A stretch of 64,000 nt of DNA from Planctomycetota bacterium. GTDB taxonomy: Bacteria; Planctomycetota; Phycisphaerae; Phycisphaerales; UBA1924. The stretch lies in NCBI GenBank assembly GCA_963204725.1, contig CAUJHH010000072.1, positions 81,655 to 145,654 on the forward strand, read 5' to 3'. A model generated the notes under the pieces. It did no database searches and was not told the DNA's origin. It saw nothing but the letters and a program-made list of their open reading frames with translations. Shown piece by piece: positions 1 through 7,392 of this stretch (within the stretch, counting starts at the first letter, position 1; every line of letters begins with the position of its first letter). The position numbers and the translations under genes were made by a program.

Positions 1-713
1 TCGATGGCGGGCGTGCCGACGGGGACGATGCGCTCCTTGTCGCCCTTGCCTCGGACACGCACGATGCCGACGGTGGGGATCCAGTCGGTGAGGAGGATGT
101 CGGCGGTCTCGCTCGCGCGCAGGCCGCAGGCGTACATGAGCTCGAGCATGGCGCGATCCCGCATCCAGAGGGAAGCGGGAGCGCGGAGCCCCTTGGTGCG
201 CGGGCTGTCGGTATCGCCGGGGGGCTCCGCGACGGACGCCGCGGGCTTCGGGGACTCGACGAGGGCGCGCATCTGCCTGGGGGAGAGGACGTCGGGGAGT
301 TTTTTCCAGCGCGTGGGGCGTTCGAGCAGGATGGTCGGATCTTCGGGGATGATGTTGCGGGCGTGGAGGAAGCGGAAGAAGACCCGGAGGGTCGCGAGAT
401 GGCGGGCGACACTCGAGGGCTCCATGCCGAGGTCGGCGTGGAGTGAGGCAAGGTGCTCGGCGAGGGTGCGGCCGGTGACATCGGGCCAGGTCTGGACGGC
501 ATGTCGGTTGAGGTCGGCGGCGAGCATCTCCATGTCGTGGGTGTACGCGAGGATGGTGTTGGGCCGGAAGCCGCACTCGACGCTGAGGTAGGAGAGGAAG
601 AGCGGGAGCTGCTTCGCCATCTCGGTGGGGAGACCCGCGTCCTTGGGTCTGGGGGTGCGTGGGCGTCCCTTCTTGCCGGGTTTGGTGCGGGCGGTTGGGG
701 GTTTGGCGGTCAC
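1..713 (-). CDS. Tyrosine recombinase (XerC/XerD-like), 3' end cut by window edge
   Basis: Site-specific DNA recombinase of the phage-integrase family, read from the reverse strand; its C-terminus lies outside the window. The N-terminal half looks like a SAM-like core-binding domain (LFLSYLSVECGFRPNTILAY, then a helix carrying VARHLATLRVFFRFL). The start of the catalytic domain follows, with MLELMYACGLRASE carrying the first catalytic Arg, and then VRVRGKGDKERIVPVG. The remaining catalytic His, Arg and Tyr residues are not visible. The frame opens with a GTG at 713 after a Lys/Pro-rich stretch; an ATG at 620 (MAKQLPLFL) is an equally good start, and neither has a convincing ribosome binding site. 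It follows the flagellin 1 terminator, so it is probably a separate transcription unit. It could be the housekeeping XerC/D or an integrase; the visible part resembles Xer, and no attachment site was seen nearby. Confidence 0.85.
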   Translation of the reverse strand, partial: MTAKPPTARTKPGKKGRPRTPRPKDAGLPTEMAKQLPLFLSYLSVECGFRPNTILAYTHDMEMLAADLNRHAVQTWPDVTGRTLAEHLASLHADLGMEPSSVARHLATLRVFFRFLHARNIIPEDPTILLERPTRWKKLPDVLSPRQMRALVESPKPAASVAEPPGDTDSPRTKGLRAPASLWMRDRAMLELMYACGLRASETADILLTDWIPTVGIVRVRGKGDKERIVPVGTPAI

Positions 714-758
714 GGGACTGGTCCCATCGGTCCGCGGGATCGGTTGGCATCCAAAACG

Positions 759-789
759 AGAAAGGCCCCGGAGCGTGCGCCCCGGGGCC
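759..789 (-). terminator. Intrinsic terminator of flagellin 1
   Basis: The arms at 764-774 and 779-789 form an 11-bp stem with one mismatch around a 4-base loop. On the minus strand the stem is followed by CTTTCTCGTTTT. It lies about 45 bases beyond the flagellin 1 stop codon. A near-copy of this hairpin lies at 55164-55192. Confidence 0.75.
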
Positions 790-833
790 GAGAGAATCAG
801 AGGGTGTCCTCAGACGATCGGGTCGTTGATCGC

Positions 834-2345
834 TTAGCCGAGGAGCTGCAGGACGGCCTGCGGCTGGCTGTTGGCGATCGCGAGGATGTTCGTCGAGGCC
901 GAGACCAGGATCTGGTTGCGGGTGAGCGAGGCCGTCTCGGTCGCGAAGTCCGTGTCACGGATCACGCTCTCGGCGGCGGAGGTGTTCTCGACCGCGATGT
1001 TGAGCGAGCGGATGGTCGCACCGACCACGTTCTTCTGGAACGCACCGAGGCGTCCACGCATGCCGGAGATCTGAGAGATCGCCGACTCGACGATCTTCTG
1101 GGCCTCGGACATGTCGCCGTCGACGACGTTGAAGCTGCGGCCAGAGCCGAGGTCTGAGAGGAAGCCGGCGCCGGTGGTGGAGCCGAGCTTGCGGGTGGTG
1201 ACGTCGCGGATGCCGAGCGAGACCTTGCCGGCGATGTCGACGCTGCCCGCGAGCTGGAAGTCCGCACCGCCGCCCGTGATTGAGAAGGCGGAGACGGTGG
1301 AGAGGTCCTGAGAGGAGGTCGTGTCGAGGGTGAGCTCGACATCGAGGAAGTCGGAGTTGACGCGGAGTGTCTTGCCGCTGGAGGTCGCGACGAGGCCGTT
1401 GATGGTGCCTCCGACGTTCTGGCCGAGATCGCGGACGCCGTTGTTGGCGGCGGTATAGGTGCTGTTGATGGTCGTGTTGACCGTGGTGGCGTCGTCGGAT
1501 TCGAACTTGTAGATGCCGACGCCGGTGCCGGTCACGCCCGCATCGTCAACGACCTTGACCGAGACGAACTTGGACGAGCCGAAGTCATTGGAGAGGAGCG
1601 TGATGCCCGAGCTCGACGCGGAGGCGGTGACGCCGGTCACGTCGCTGTAGGTGTTGATGGCGGCCTGGATGTCGTCGAGCGAGGTGCCCTCGGCGAACTG
1701 GAGCTCGCGAGAGCCGAGCGCGCCGGCGACCTCGATGGTGAAGGACTCGCCGGAGCCGCCCAGGTCGATGGTGCTGGCGCCGAACGACATGTAGAGCTGG
1801 CCCTGCTGGGCGGACTGGGTGACGAGGACGTCGACGTCGAGGGAGCCACCGGAGGTGAGCTTGGCGGCGTTGACGGTGTAGTTCTGGACGCCGCTGTCGA
1901 CGCCGGAGACCTGGTAGTCGAAGTTGCCGTTGAGGAGCTTGAAGCCCTGGAACGAAGTGGAGGAGGAGATGCGATCGACGGTCTGCAGGATCGAGTCGAT
2001 CTGCAGCTGGTTGGCCTTCTTCTCTTCATCGGAGAGGCCGGCGGTGGATGCGGTGGTGGTGAGGAGGCCCTGGAGCTCGGTCAGCAGACCGGAGATCTCC
2101 TGGAGACCACCCTCGGCGATGTTGACGACCTGATCGGCGCGCTCGGCGTTGCCGATGGCGGCGTTCAGACCGCGGAGGTCTGAGCGCAGGTTCTCTGATG
2201 CGATCAGACCGGCGGGATCGTCCTTGCCTCGGTTGATCCGCAGACCTGTGCTGAGGCGCTGGAGCGAGTTGTTGAGGGAGGCGTTGTTGCCACCCAGAAC
2301 TCGCTGGCCGACGAGAGACGCGACGTTTGTATTGATCCGACTCAT
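834..2345 (-). CDS. fliC: Flagellin 1
   Basis: Flagellar filament subunit, 503 aa, exported by the flagellar type III system. The conserved N-terminal D0/D1 region starts MSRINTNVASLVGQ and includes LQRLSTGLRINRGKDDPAGL. The C-terminal D1/D0 region includes SLNIAVENTSAAESVIRDTD and ends in NILAIANSQPQAVLQLLG. Between them lies a variable D2/D3-type insert of about 250 residues, so it is larger than minimal flagellins of about 270-300 aa. The ATG at 2345 is chosen because GGAGG lies 5 bases upstream and because flagellins start here; the open frame runs further upstream without homology. It is separated from flagellin 2 by a strong terminator and about 330 bases, so it probably has its own promoter. 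The ribosome binding site overlaps a possible CsrA site. Confidence 0.97.
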   Translation of the reverse strand: MSRINTNVASLVGQRVLGGNNASLNNSLQRLSTGLRINRGKDDPAGLIASENLRSDLRGLNAAIGNAERADQVVNIAEGGLQEISGLLTELQGLLTTTASTAGLSDEEKKANQLQIDSILQTVDRISSSTSFQGFKLLNGNFDYQVSGVDSGVQNYTVNAAKLTSGGSLDVDVLVTQSAQQGQLYMSFGASTIDLGGSGESFTIEVAGALGSRELQFAEGTSLDDIQAAINTYSDVTGVTASASSSGITLLSNDFGSSKFVSVKVVDDAGVTGTGVGIYKFESDDATTVNTTINSTYTAANNGVRDLGQNVGGTINGLVATSSGKTLRVNSDFLDVELTLDTTSSQDLSTVSAFSITGGGADFQLAGSVDIAGKVSLGIRDVTTRKLGSTTGAGFLSDLGSGRSFNVVDGDMSEAQKIVESAISQISGMRGRLGAFQKNVVGATIRSLNIAVENTSAAESVIRDTDFATETASLTRNQILVSASTNILAIANSQPQAVLQLLG

Positions 2346-2347
2346 GA

Positions 2348-2359
2348 CATCCTCCGTGA
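2348..2359 (-). promoter_or_regulatory. Flagellin 1 ribosome binding site with CsrA-like GGA motifs
   Basis: On the minus strand the sequence is TCACGGAGGATG, ending two bases before the ATG at 2345. It contains ACGGA and GAGGA, overlapping GGA cores of the kind CsrA binds, placed exactly on the Shine-Dalgarno sequence. The same 12 bases precede flagellin 2 at 4244-4255. CsrA binding is inferred from the match and from csrA and fliW lying in the same locus. Confidence 0.5.
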
Positions 2360-2361
2360 CT

Positions 2362-2421
2362 GGTTCGGCCCGTTGTCTTTGCCGACCGCCCGCGTGGCGT
2401 TGGGCCGAACCTTTCGGCCCT
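2362..2421 (-). promoter_or_regulatory. Possible alternative hairpins in the flagellin 1 leader
   Basis: In transcript order, GGGCCGAA (2421-2414) can pair with TTCGGCCC (2410-2403) as an 8-bp hairpin with a 3-base loop. The same middle segment, GGTTCGGCCC (2412-2403), is also perfectly complementary over 10 bases to GGGCCGAACC (2371-2362), which ends 6 bases before the GGAGG. The two pairings exclude each other, so the leader could switch access to the ribosome binding site. The sequence shows only the complementarity. Confidence 0.4.
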
Positions 2422-2508
2422 ATCCGCTGTGTTGCCGGGTGGTTCCCGGCTCTAGAACCCCGAGATCCGTTCGGGGCTTGCTGACCCGGATCCGGCACCG
2501 CGCCGGGG

Positions 2509-2557
2509 GTCGAGAATGGAGATCGACGCCGCACGGGTGCGGGTTGAGTCGAGAATG
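2509..2557 (-). repeat. Direct repeat in the flagellin 1 upstream region
   Basis: The 10-base sequence CATTCTCGAC (minus-strand sense) occurs at 2557-2548 and again at 2518-2509, so the copies are offset by 39 bases. They lie between the flagellin 2 terminator and the flagellin 1 leader, where the promoter should be. No good sigma-28 or sigma-54 promoter was recognised between 2422 and 2594. These could be activator sites, but no regulator is known. Confidence 0.3.
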
Positions 2558-2594
2558 TCGAGTTCCGTCGGAAAGTTGGGGATGCAGACGCAGA

Positions 2595-2627
2595 AGGGGC
2601 CCAGCCGAGACGCTCGGCTGGGCCCCT
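2595..2627 (-). terminator. Strong hairpin terminator after flagellin 2
   Basis: A perfect 15-bp inverted repeat (2595-2609 and 2613-2627) with a 3-base loop lies about 47 bases past the flagellin 2 stop. The minus-strand tail (TTCTGCG) is only weakly T-rich. It separates the two flagellin genes and could also stabilise the 3' end of the flagellin 2 mRNA. Confidence 0.75.
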
Positions 2628-2674
2628 GAACGGGCCGGTTGTGTTATCGGGACGTTTGCGTCCCGCGGATCGGA

Positions 2675-4240
2675 CTATCCGAGCAGCTGGAGGACCTGCT
2701 GCGATTGCTGGTTCGCGAGGGCCAGTACGGATGTTCCTGCTGAGACGAGGATCTGTGAGCGGGTGAGCTGGCTCGTCTCGGCGGCGAAGTCTGCGTCACG
2801 GATTCTGGAGTGGCTCGCGGAGAGGTTCTCGAATGCGGCCTGGAGTGAGCGCACGTTGGTCTGGATGACGTTTCGCTCGAAGGCACCCATCTGGCCTCGG
2901 AAGATGGAGATCTCGTCGATCGCGGATTCCAGGATGTCCGACGCGGAAGAGAAGTCCTTACGTTGGTTGGATGCCGAGAGCGAGTTGGACTCTCCGGTTC
3001 GGATGGAGGAGAGGTACTGGAGTCTTCCGTCGACCAGTGTTCCTCCGAGGAGCGAGGCGGCGACGGTGGGGATGCCGATGTTGGCCTGCTGCTGGCTTGT
3101 CACCTGGGGCCCGAGTTGGAAGAGTGCGCCGCCACCGGTGATGTGGAACTCGGAGACTGCGAGCGTCGGATCGGTGGCGAAGGCCTCGGTGAGCTGGAGG
3201 TCGACGGCGAGCGAGGGCGTGTTGACAGTGACGCGGAGGCCCTTGCCGGTGGCGAGTGCGCCGTTGATGAGCGCGACGACGTCTTTGCCTTCGTCGCGAT
3301 TGTCGGTCGTGAGGATGCTGCCGATGCCGGACCATGGGAACGGGCTGCCGGGGACCTCGCCGTTGTCGAGGATGGAGTAGGTGGCGAAGGAATCGTCGGC
3401 GGCGTCAGTGGGCCGGTTGGTTCGCTCGACGGAGACGAACTGTGACGTGCCGTAGCCATCGGACTGGAAGGACATGCCGGAAGTGGCGTCGCCGTTGATC
3501 AGTGATGCCTCGACGCCGGTGAGCCCCGTGACCTTGTTGACGGCGTCGACGACGGAAGCGAGCGGCGTCGCGGTGGCGAACTGGAGCTCGACCACGCCTC
3601 GTGGGCCGGCGATGCGCAGGTTCATGCTGGAGAGGAGTGTGCCGTTCTCGGGCGCTCCCGGGATGGGGAGATCGCCTCGGAGGTAGAGCGCGGCGGTCTG
3701 GGCTGAGGCGACGACGTCGACCTCGACCTCGAGAGAGGACTGCCCGATGAACGAGGCGCCGAGCACTCTGGCCTTCGAGATCGCGTCGGATCCGAGGCCG
3801 GAGAGGGTGTAGTCCAGCGAGCCGTTGAGCAGCTTGAGTCCGCCGAAGGAGGCGGTGTTGGAGATGCGTGTGATGGACTCGATGGCCGAGTCGATCTGGC
3901 GCTGGTTGGCCTCGATCTCCGCGTCGGAGAAGGCGCCGGTGTTGGCCGCCTCGACGAGGAGCGACTTGATCGAGTTGAGCAGGTCGTTGACCTCGGCGAG
4001 CGAGGCCTCGGTGGTCGCGATGACCGACGAGGCGCGCTCGGAGTTCTTGACGCCCTGCTCATTTCCCTGGATCTCCGAGCGGAGCCGCTCGGAGATGATG
4101 AGGCCGGCGGGATCGTCGGCGCCTCTGTTGATTCTCAGGCCTGTCGAGAGGCGTTGGAGCCTCACGGCGAGATCCTGGTTCGTCTTGCTCAGGTTTGCCT
4201 GGGCGATGACGCTCGGTATGTTGCTGTTGATGCGTGTCAT
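2675..4240 (-). CDS. fliC: Flagellin 2
   Basis: Second flagellar filament subunit, 521 aa. It has flagellin N-terminal (MTRINSNIPSVIAQANLSKT, LQRLSTGLRINRGADDPAGL) and C-terminal (SLQAAFENLSASHSRIRDAD, ending VLALANQQSQQVLQLLG) regions and a large central variable region. The termini are close to those of flagellin 1 while the centre differs, so the two are old paralogues rather than a recent copy. Of two in-frame ATGs, 4240 is preferred over 4246 because GGAGG lies 6 bases before it; 4246 would abut the Shine-Dalgarno. It starts only 40 bases after csrA, so it is probably the last gene of the fliW-csrA operon. The ribosome binding site has the same GGA motif as flagellin 1. Confidence 0.97.
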   Translation of the reverse strand: MTRINSNIPSVIAQANLSKTNQDLAVRLQRLSTGLRINRGADDPAGLIISERLRSEIQGNEQGVKNSERASSVIATTEASLAEVNDLLNSIKSLLVEAANTGAFSDAEIEANQRQIDSAIESITRISNTASFGGLKLLNGSLDYTLSGLGSDAISKARVLGASFIGQSSLEVEVDVVASAQTAALYLRGDLPIPGAPENGTLLSSMNLRIAGPRGVVELQFATATPLASVVDAVNKVTGLTGVEASLINGDATSGMSFQSDGYGTSQFVSVERTNRPTDAADDSFATYSILDNGEVPGSPFPWSGIGSILTTDNRDEGKDVVALINGALATGKGLRVTVNTPSLAVDLQLTEAFATDPTLAVSEFHITGGGALFQLGPQVTSQQQANIGIPTVAASLLGGTLVDGRLQYLSSIRTGESNSLSASNQRKDFSSASDILESAIDEISIFRGQMGAFERNVIQTNVRSLQAAFENLSASHSRIRDADFAAETSQLTRSQILVSAGTSVLALANQQSQQVLQLLG

Positions 4241-4243
4241 GGG

Positions 4244-4255
4244 CATCCTCCGTGA
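4244..4255 (-). promoter_or_regulatory. Flagellin 2 ribosome binding site with CsrA-like GGA motifs
   Basis: The minus-strand sequence TCACGGAGGATG, followed by CCC and the ATG, matches the flagellin 1 ribosome binding site over 12 bases. Two overlapping GGA cores cover the Shine-Dalgarno. In Bacillus, CsrA represses flagellin translation by binding such a site and FliW relieves it; both genes lie directly upstream here. Confidence 0.5.
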
Positions 4256-4280
4256 TGGTCCCGTGAGAGATTCTGGTTCC

Positions 4281-4598
4281 TCAAGATCCGGTTGCGGCGC
4301 GAGGCGGGAGCGTGTCCCCACGATTGGTCGCGTTTCCCGCGCTGAGCGCCGAGACCCGCGTCCGCGCGGGGCCCGGAGAGAGCACCTTTCCGATGGTTCC
4401 GATCTGGTCCTGGGCGATGCGCGAGGCCTGCTGGTTCTCGCGCTTGATCGCCTCGTAGACCTCCTTGCGGTGCACGGCGATCCGTGTCGGCGCGGTGATC
4501 CCGAGTCGTACCTTATCGCCTCTGATGTCGACCACCGTGATCTCGATCTCGTCGCCGATCATGATGGTTTCGTCTCGCTGTCGTGAGAGCACGAGCAT
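4281..4598 (-). CDS. csrA: Translational regulator CsrA with C-terminal extension
   Basis: RNA-binding dimer that blocks or stabilises target mRNAs at GGA motifs. The start is canonical: MLVLSRQRDETIMIGDEIEI, then VRLGITAP and IAVHRKEVYEAI, matching the five-strand CsrA fold, including the Arg of the GITAP..IAVHR region used for RNA contact. The core ends near residue 65, but the protein is 105 aa. About 40 residues rich in Ala, Arg and Gln (RIAQDQIGTIGKVLSPGPAR onward) are added to the usual 55-75 aa. The gene lies between fliW and flagellin 2, the same arrangement as in Bacillus and many other bacteria, which points to control of flagellin synthesis. Whether the tail binds FliW or RNA cannot be told from sequence. 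Confidence 0.97.
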   Translation of the reverse strand: MLVLSRQRDETIMIGDEIEITVVDIRGDKVRLGITAPTRIAVHRKEVYEAIKRENQQASRIAQDQIGTIGKVLSPGPARTRVSALSAGNATNRGDTLPPRAATGS

Positions 4599-4695
4599 CC
4601 GTGTGCTCCTTGTCGTTCGCGTCCGTGCGATGTGCCCACGGCGCGCAAGCGCGCCGGCCGTCCCAACTCTCTTCCGCGACTGCCGAGCTTCCTGC

Positions 4696-5142
4696 TCAGG
4701 CGGTCGCTCGCGCTGCCGGCTGGCCGACCCGCATGAGCGGGTGGCGAGTCGTCCAGCGCTTCTCTGCGAGCACCATCTGCTCGCCGGTTCTCGTCATGGT
4801 GTTGATGACCAGCGGGCCCTGGAGATTCCCAGTGAGCTGCCCGTCGACCTTGTTCACGATGACGAAAACCTGCGCGTCCTCGAGCTTCTGGAGCGAGAGT
4901 GATTCCATCTGTTCCGCGCGGATCGGCACCGAGTATTCGGGGACGAAGAGCGAGGGATCTGTCACCACAAACGCCAGGGCTGGATCGTCCAGCGACTGGA
5001 GCCAGAAGAAGCACGCGTCCTCGCCGGGTTCAAGCAGGCAGAACTGAGTCCGCCCTCCGAATCCGAGAAGGCCCGCTGGGAAGGTCATCACCCGATCGTC
5101 CTGAATCTGGATGACACCGAACCGAGTCGTCCGCACGTCCAT
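4696..5142 (-). CDS. fliW: Flagellar assembly factor FliW
   Basis: Cytoplasmic protein, 148 aa, that binds CsrA and flagellin so that flagellin translation is tied to flagellin export. Family features are visible: an N-terminal TTRFGVIQIQDDRVMTFPAG, then LLGFGGRTQFCLLEPGEDAC, DPALAFVVTDPSLFVPEY near the middle, and VINKVDGQLTGNLQGPLVIN-type residues toward the end (here VIVNKVDGQLTGNLQGPLVI). Start 5142 is chosen over the longer open frame (5193) because homology begins at MDVRTTRFG and GGAG lies 7 bases upstream. It is 97 bases upstream of csrA and downstream of flgL in one apparent operon. The C-terminus is slightly longer than the family core. Confidence 0.97.
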   Translation of the reverse strand: MDVRTTRFGVIQIQDDRVMTFPAGLLGFGGRTQFCLLEPGEDACFFWLQSLDDPALAFVVTDPSLFVPEYSVPIRAEQMESLSLQKLEDAQVFVIVNKVDGQLTGNLQGPLVINTMTRTGEQMVLAEKRWTTRHPLMRVGQPAARATA

Positions 5143-5181
5143 GGTGCGCTCCAATCCCGCGGCCTTTGCTCGCGAGCGGCT

Positions 5182-5200
5182 CCCACCGTCCAACGGTGGG
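5182..5200 (-). other. Small inverted repeat between flgL and fliW
   Basis: A perfect 8-bp stem (cccaccgt / acggtggg) with a 3-base loop lies in the 128-base gap between flgL and fliW. No T-run follows on the minus strand, so it is not a good terminator. It could be an mRNA processing or attenuation element; no function can be assigned. Confidence 0.3.
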
Positions 5201-5270
5201 CCTCACTCGCTCACTTCATCCCGGGGCCGGGCCGGGGAGAAGCTCATTCCTTGAATCAACCTCCGGGGCG

Positions 5271-7352
5271 TCAGCCCAGGAAGTCCAACAGGGTGCGGCT
5301 GGATGCGGCGGCCGTCGCCTGCAAGCCCGCCGACAGCTGCGTCTGGAGGAGTGACATGCGGGTCACCGCCTCCGCGTAGTCTGTGTCGAGGAGCTGGCTC
5401 TTTGTCGTCAGGTCCACTGTCTGCCGTCCTTGCTCATAGCCGAGTTCCTGGTCGATCCGTCGGGCGTATCCGCCGACCACGGCGCGCTCCTGCGCCGCAC
5501 GGGCGACGAACTGCTCGAGACGCTCTCCCGCAATCGCTATGCCAGACGTGTTGTCGGAGGCGAGAGCCTCGCGAAGATCGATGAGAGCGGTGAAGAGACT
5601 GTCGACACGGACAGCCGCGACGTCTCGACCCGTAACGGTTGAGCCAGCCGAGGATGTCGCGAGATTCAGGAGTCCGAGGTCCTCGAGCGCGTTCGAGTTG
5701 TTGGTGCGTTCGAGGGCCATCGGGGCCGGGTGGGTGCCGGTGCGCTGGAAGACGATGCCGTTTGTGGTCGGGCCTATGGATGCGCTGACGGTGCCGGCGG
5801 GGAGGCCTGCGGCGATCGCGCCCGCGTCGAGCTGCGCGTTGATCCGCGCAAGAACGGCGTCCATGGTGGTCAGATCCTGCGGGCGCAGGTCGATGTTGAT
5901 GGTGGTTCCTGCCGCATCGCCGACGGCGACTCTGAAGTCGACATCTCTCGAGGGATCGGGGAGTCCCGAGGTCGGATCGGTCTGGTTGTGGACGATGCGG
6001 ATGCCCCGCCCGTCGTTCAGGTCGGAGGCGAGGGTCTGTCCGGCGAACGAGCGGATTCCCAGGCGGGTTGCGGTCGGATTCGTGCCGTCCGCATCGACGA
6101 TGGAGAGGGCCATCGCGCGAGAGCCCGAGATTTCGTTGACGACGTCGATGCCGGTACCGGCCTCGTTGATCTTGACGCGGATTCCCAGGCCCGCGCCCTC
6201 CAGGAGGTTTCTGATGTCCTGGAGCGACTCGGCCCCCGAGAGGTCGATTTCGCGAGTGCGGCCTGCATTGGAGACGCTCACGGCGCCGAGCGGGCCACTC
6301 GCGCCGAAATCAAGGCCGCCGAGGTCGGAGAGGGCTGTTGCCCAGGTGATGCGTGGCCCGGTGGCGAGGGCGGTGGGGGAGGAGGCGGAGAAGGCGACGG
6401 CTGTGCTTTCGGAGGCGAGGCCGAGGTCCTTGGCGGTGTAGCCTGCGCCGACGTCCGTGAACGTGAGCACGGGCTCCGGGGTGCCGGACGCGACATCGAT
6501 CGAGATTGACTCGCCCGAGAGCGAGACGCCACCGGGGCCGAGGATGGTGACGCCGTTGTCGCTCTCGTACTGCCTGATGGCGGCGTCGATGGCGTCGGTG
6601 ACATCGCCGAAGGTGTCGGCGGCACTGAGGTCGATGCTGACGTCGGGGCCGCTGTCGAAGCGCATCTGGATCACACCGGTTGAGATCCCGAGGCCTCGGG
6701 CTCCGTCGGTGTCTTTGAGGCGTGTCGAGACGGAGAGAGAGGGATCGAGATCGACGAAGCCGCTCACTCGGGCGGAAGTGGAGCCGATGACGCTCCCGTC
6801 TCCGATTGTGAGGGGGGCGGAGGCGCCGAGGCGGATGTCTGTGACGAGCCCACTGCCTGAGCCGAGGTACTGGTAGCCACCAAAGAACTCGGCGACGGGG
6901 CTTGTGCCTGGTGTGGAGCCGGCGAAGAGGTGGCCCTGGACGCCGCTGCGGTTGGAAAGGGTGTGGAGCTGTCGGAGAAGGGAATCGACGATGGTCGCCT
7001 GAGCGGCGCGCTCCTGGGTGCTGGAGGTGCTGTTGACCTGCTCGGACGCGATCTGCTTCGCTTCGTTGACGAGATCGGAAGCCTCACCGAGCGCGGTGTC
7101 GAGCGCGGAGAGGGCGGCGTTTGCGTGTTCCATGTTCCGGAGGAACTGGCCGGAGCGTTCGAGTCGAGCGTCGAGGATAGAGAGTGTCGCGGCGGCGACG
7201 GGGTCTTCTCCGGGCCTGCTGATGCGTTGGCCGGTCGAGATCTGCTGCTGGACGCGATAGAGGCCGACGCTGGTGCGCGAGATTGATGCGAGCGAGGTTC
7301 TGCTCATGAGCAGGTTGGGGGCTCGCGAGATGCCTGGGGGGATGCTGCTCAT
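5271..7352 (-). CDS. flgL: Flagellar hook-associated protein 3 (FlgL), unusually long
   Basis: Hook-filament junction protein. The N-terminus carries flagellin-like D0/D1 sequence (MSRTSLASISRTSVGLYRVQ, QQISTGQRISRPGEDPVAAA). The C-terminus ends SLLQTQLSAGLQATAAASSR, then TLLDFLG, typical of FlgL. At 693 aa it is more than twice the usual length of about 300; the extra is a central region of roughly 400 residues with repeated beta-rich segments (for example DVTDAIDAAIRQYESDNGVT and SLQDIRNLLEGAGLGIRVKI), probably surface domains. The frame opens at 7352; an internal ATG at 7307 (MSRTSLAS) is where homology begins and may be the true start, as neither has a clear Shine-Dalgarno. It is 40 bases downstream of flgK. 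Confidence 0.92.
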   Translation of the reverse strand: MSSIPPGISRAPNLLMSRTSLASISRTSVGLYRVQQQISTGQRISRPGEDPVAAATLSILDARLERSGQFLRNMEHANAALSALDTALGEASDLVNEAKQIASEQVNSTSSTQERAAQATIVDSLLRQLHTLSNRSGVQGHLFAGSTPGTSPVAEFFGGYQYLGSGSGLVTDIRLGASAPLTIGDGSVIGSTSARVSGFVDLDPSLSVSTRLKDTDGARGLGISTGVIQMRFDSGPDVSIDLSAADTFGDVTDAIDAAIRQYESDNGVTILGPGGVSLSGESISIDVASGTPEPVLTFTDVGAGYTAKDLGLASESTAVAFSASSPTALATGPRITWATALSDLGGLDFGASGPLGAVSVSNAGRTREIDLSGAESLQDIRNLLEGAGLGIRVKINEAGTGIDVVNEISGSRAMALSIVDADGTNPTATRLGIRSFAGQTLASDLNDGRGIRIVHNQTDPTSGLPDPSRDVDFRVAVGDAAGTTINIDLRPQDLTTMDAVLARINAQLDAGAIAAGLPAGTVSASIGPTTNGIVFQRTGTHPAPMALERTNNSNALEDLGLLNLATSSAGSTVTGRDVAAVRVDSLFTALIDLREALASDNTSGIAIAGERLEQFVARAAQERAVVGGYARRIDQELGYEQGRQTVDLTTKSQLLDTDYAEAVTRMSLLQTQLSAGLQATAAASSRTLLDFLG

Positions 7353-7392
7353 ATCTCGGCCTTGGGCTTTCGAGCGGCGGAGAGGCGGTGCC

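Noticed and set aside
2346..2674. Sigma-28 promoter for flagellin 1
   Set aside because: No TAAA-N15-GCCGATAA-like sequence was found in the gap.
834..4240. Recent duplication of the two flagellin genes
   Set aside because: Termini are similar but the central regions and leaders differ strongly, so they are divergent paralogues.
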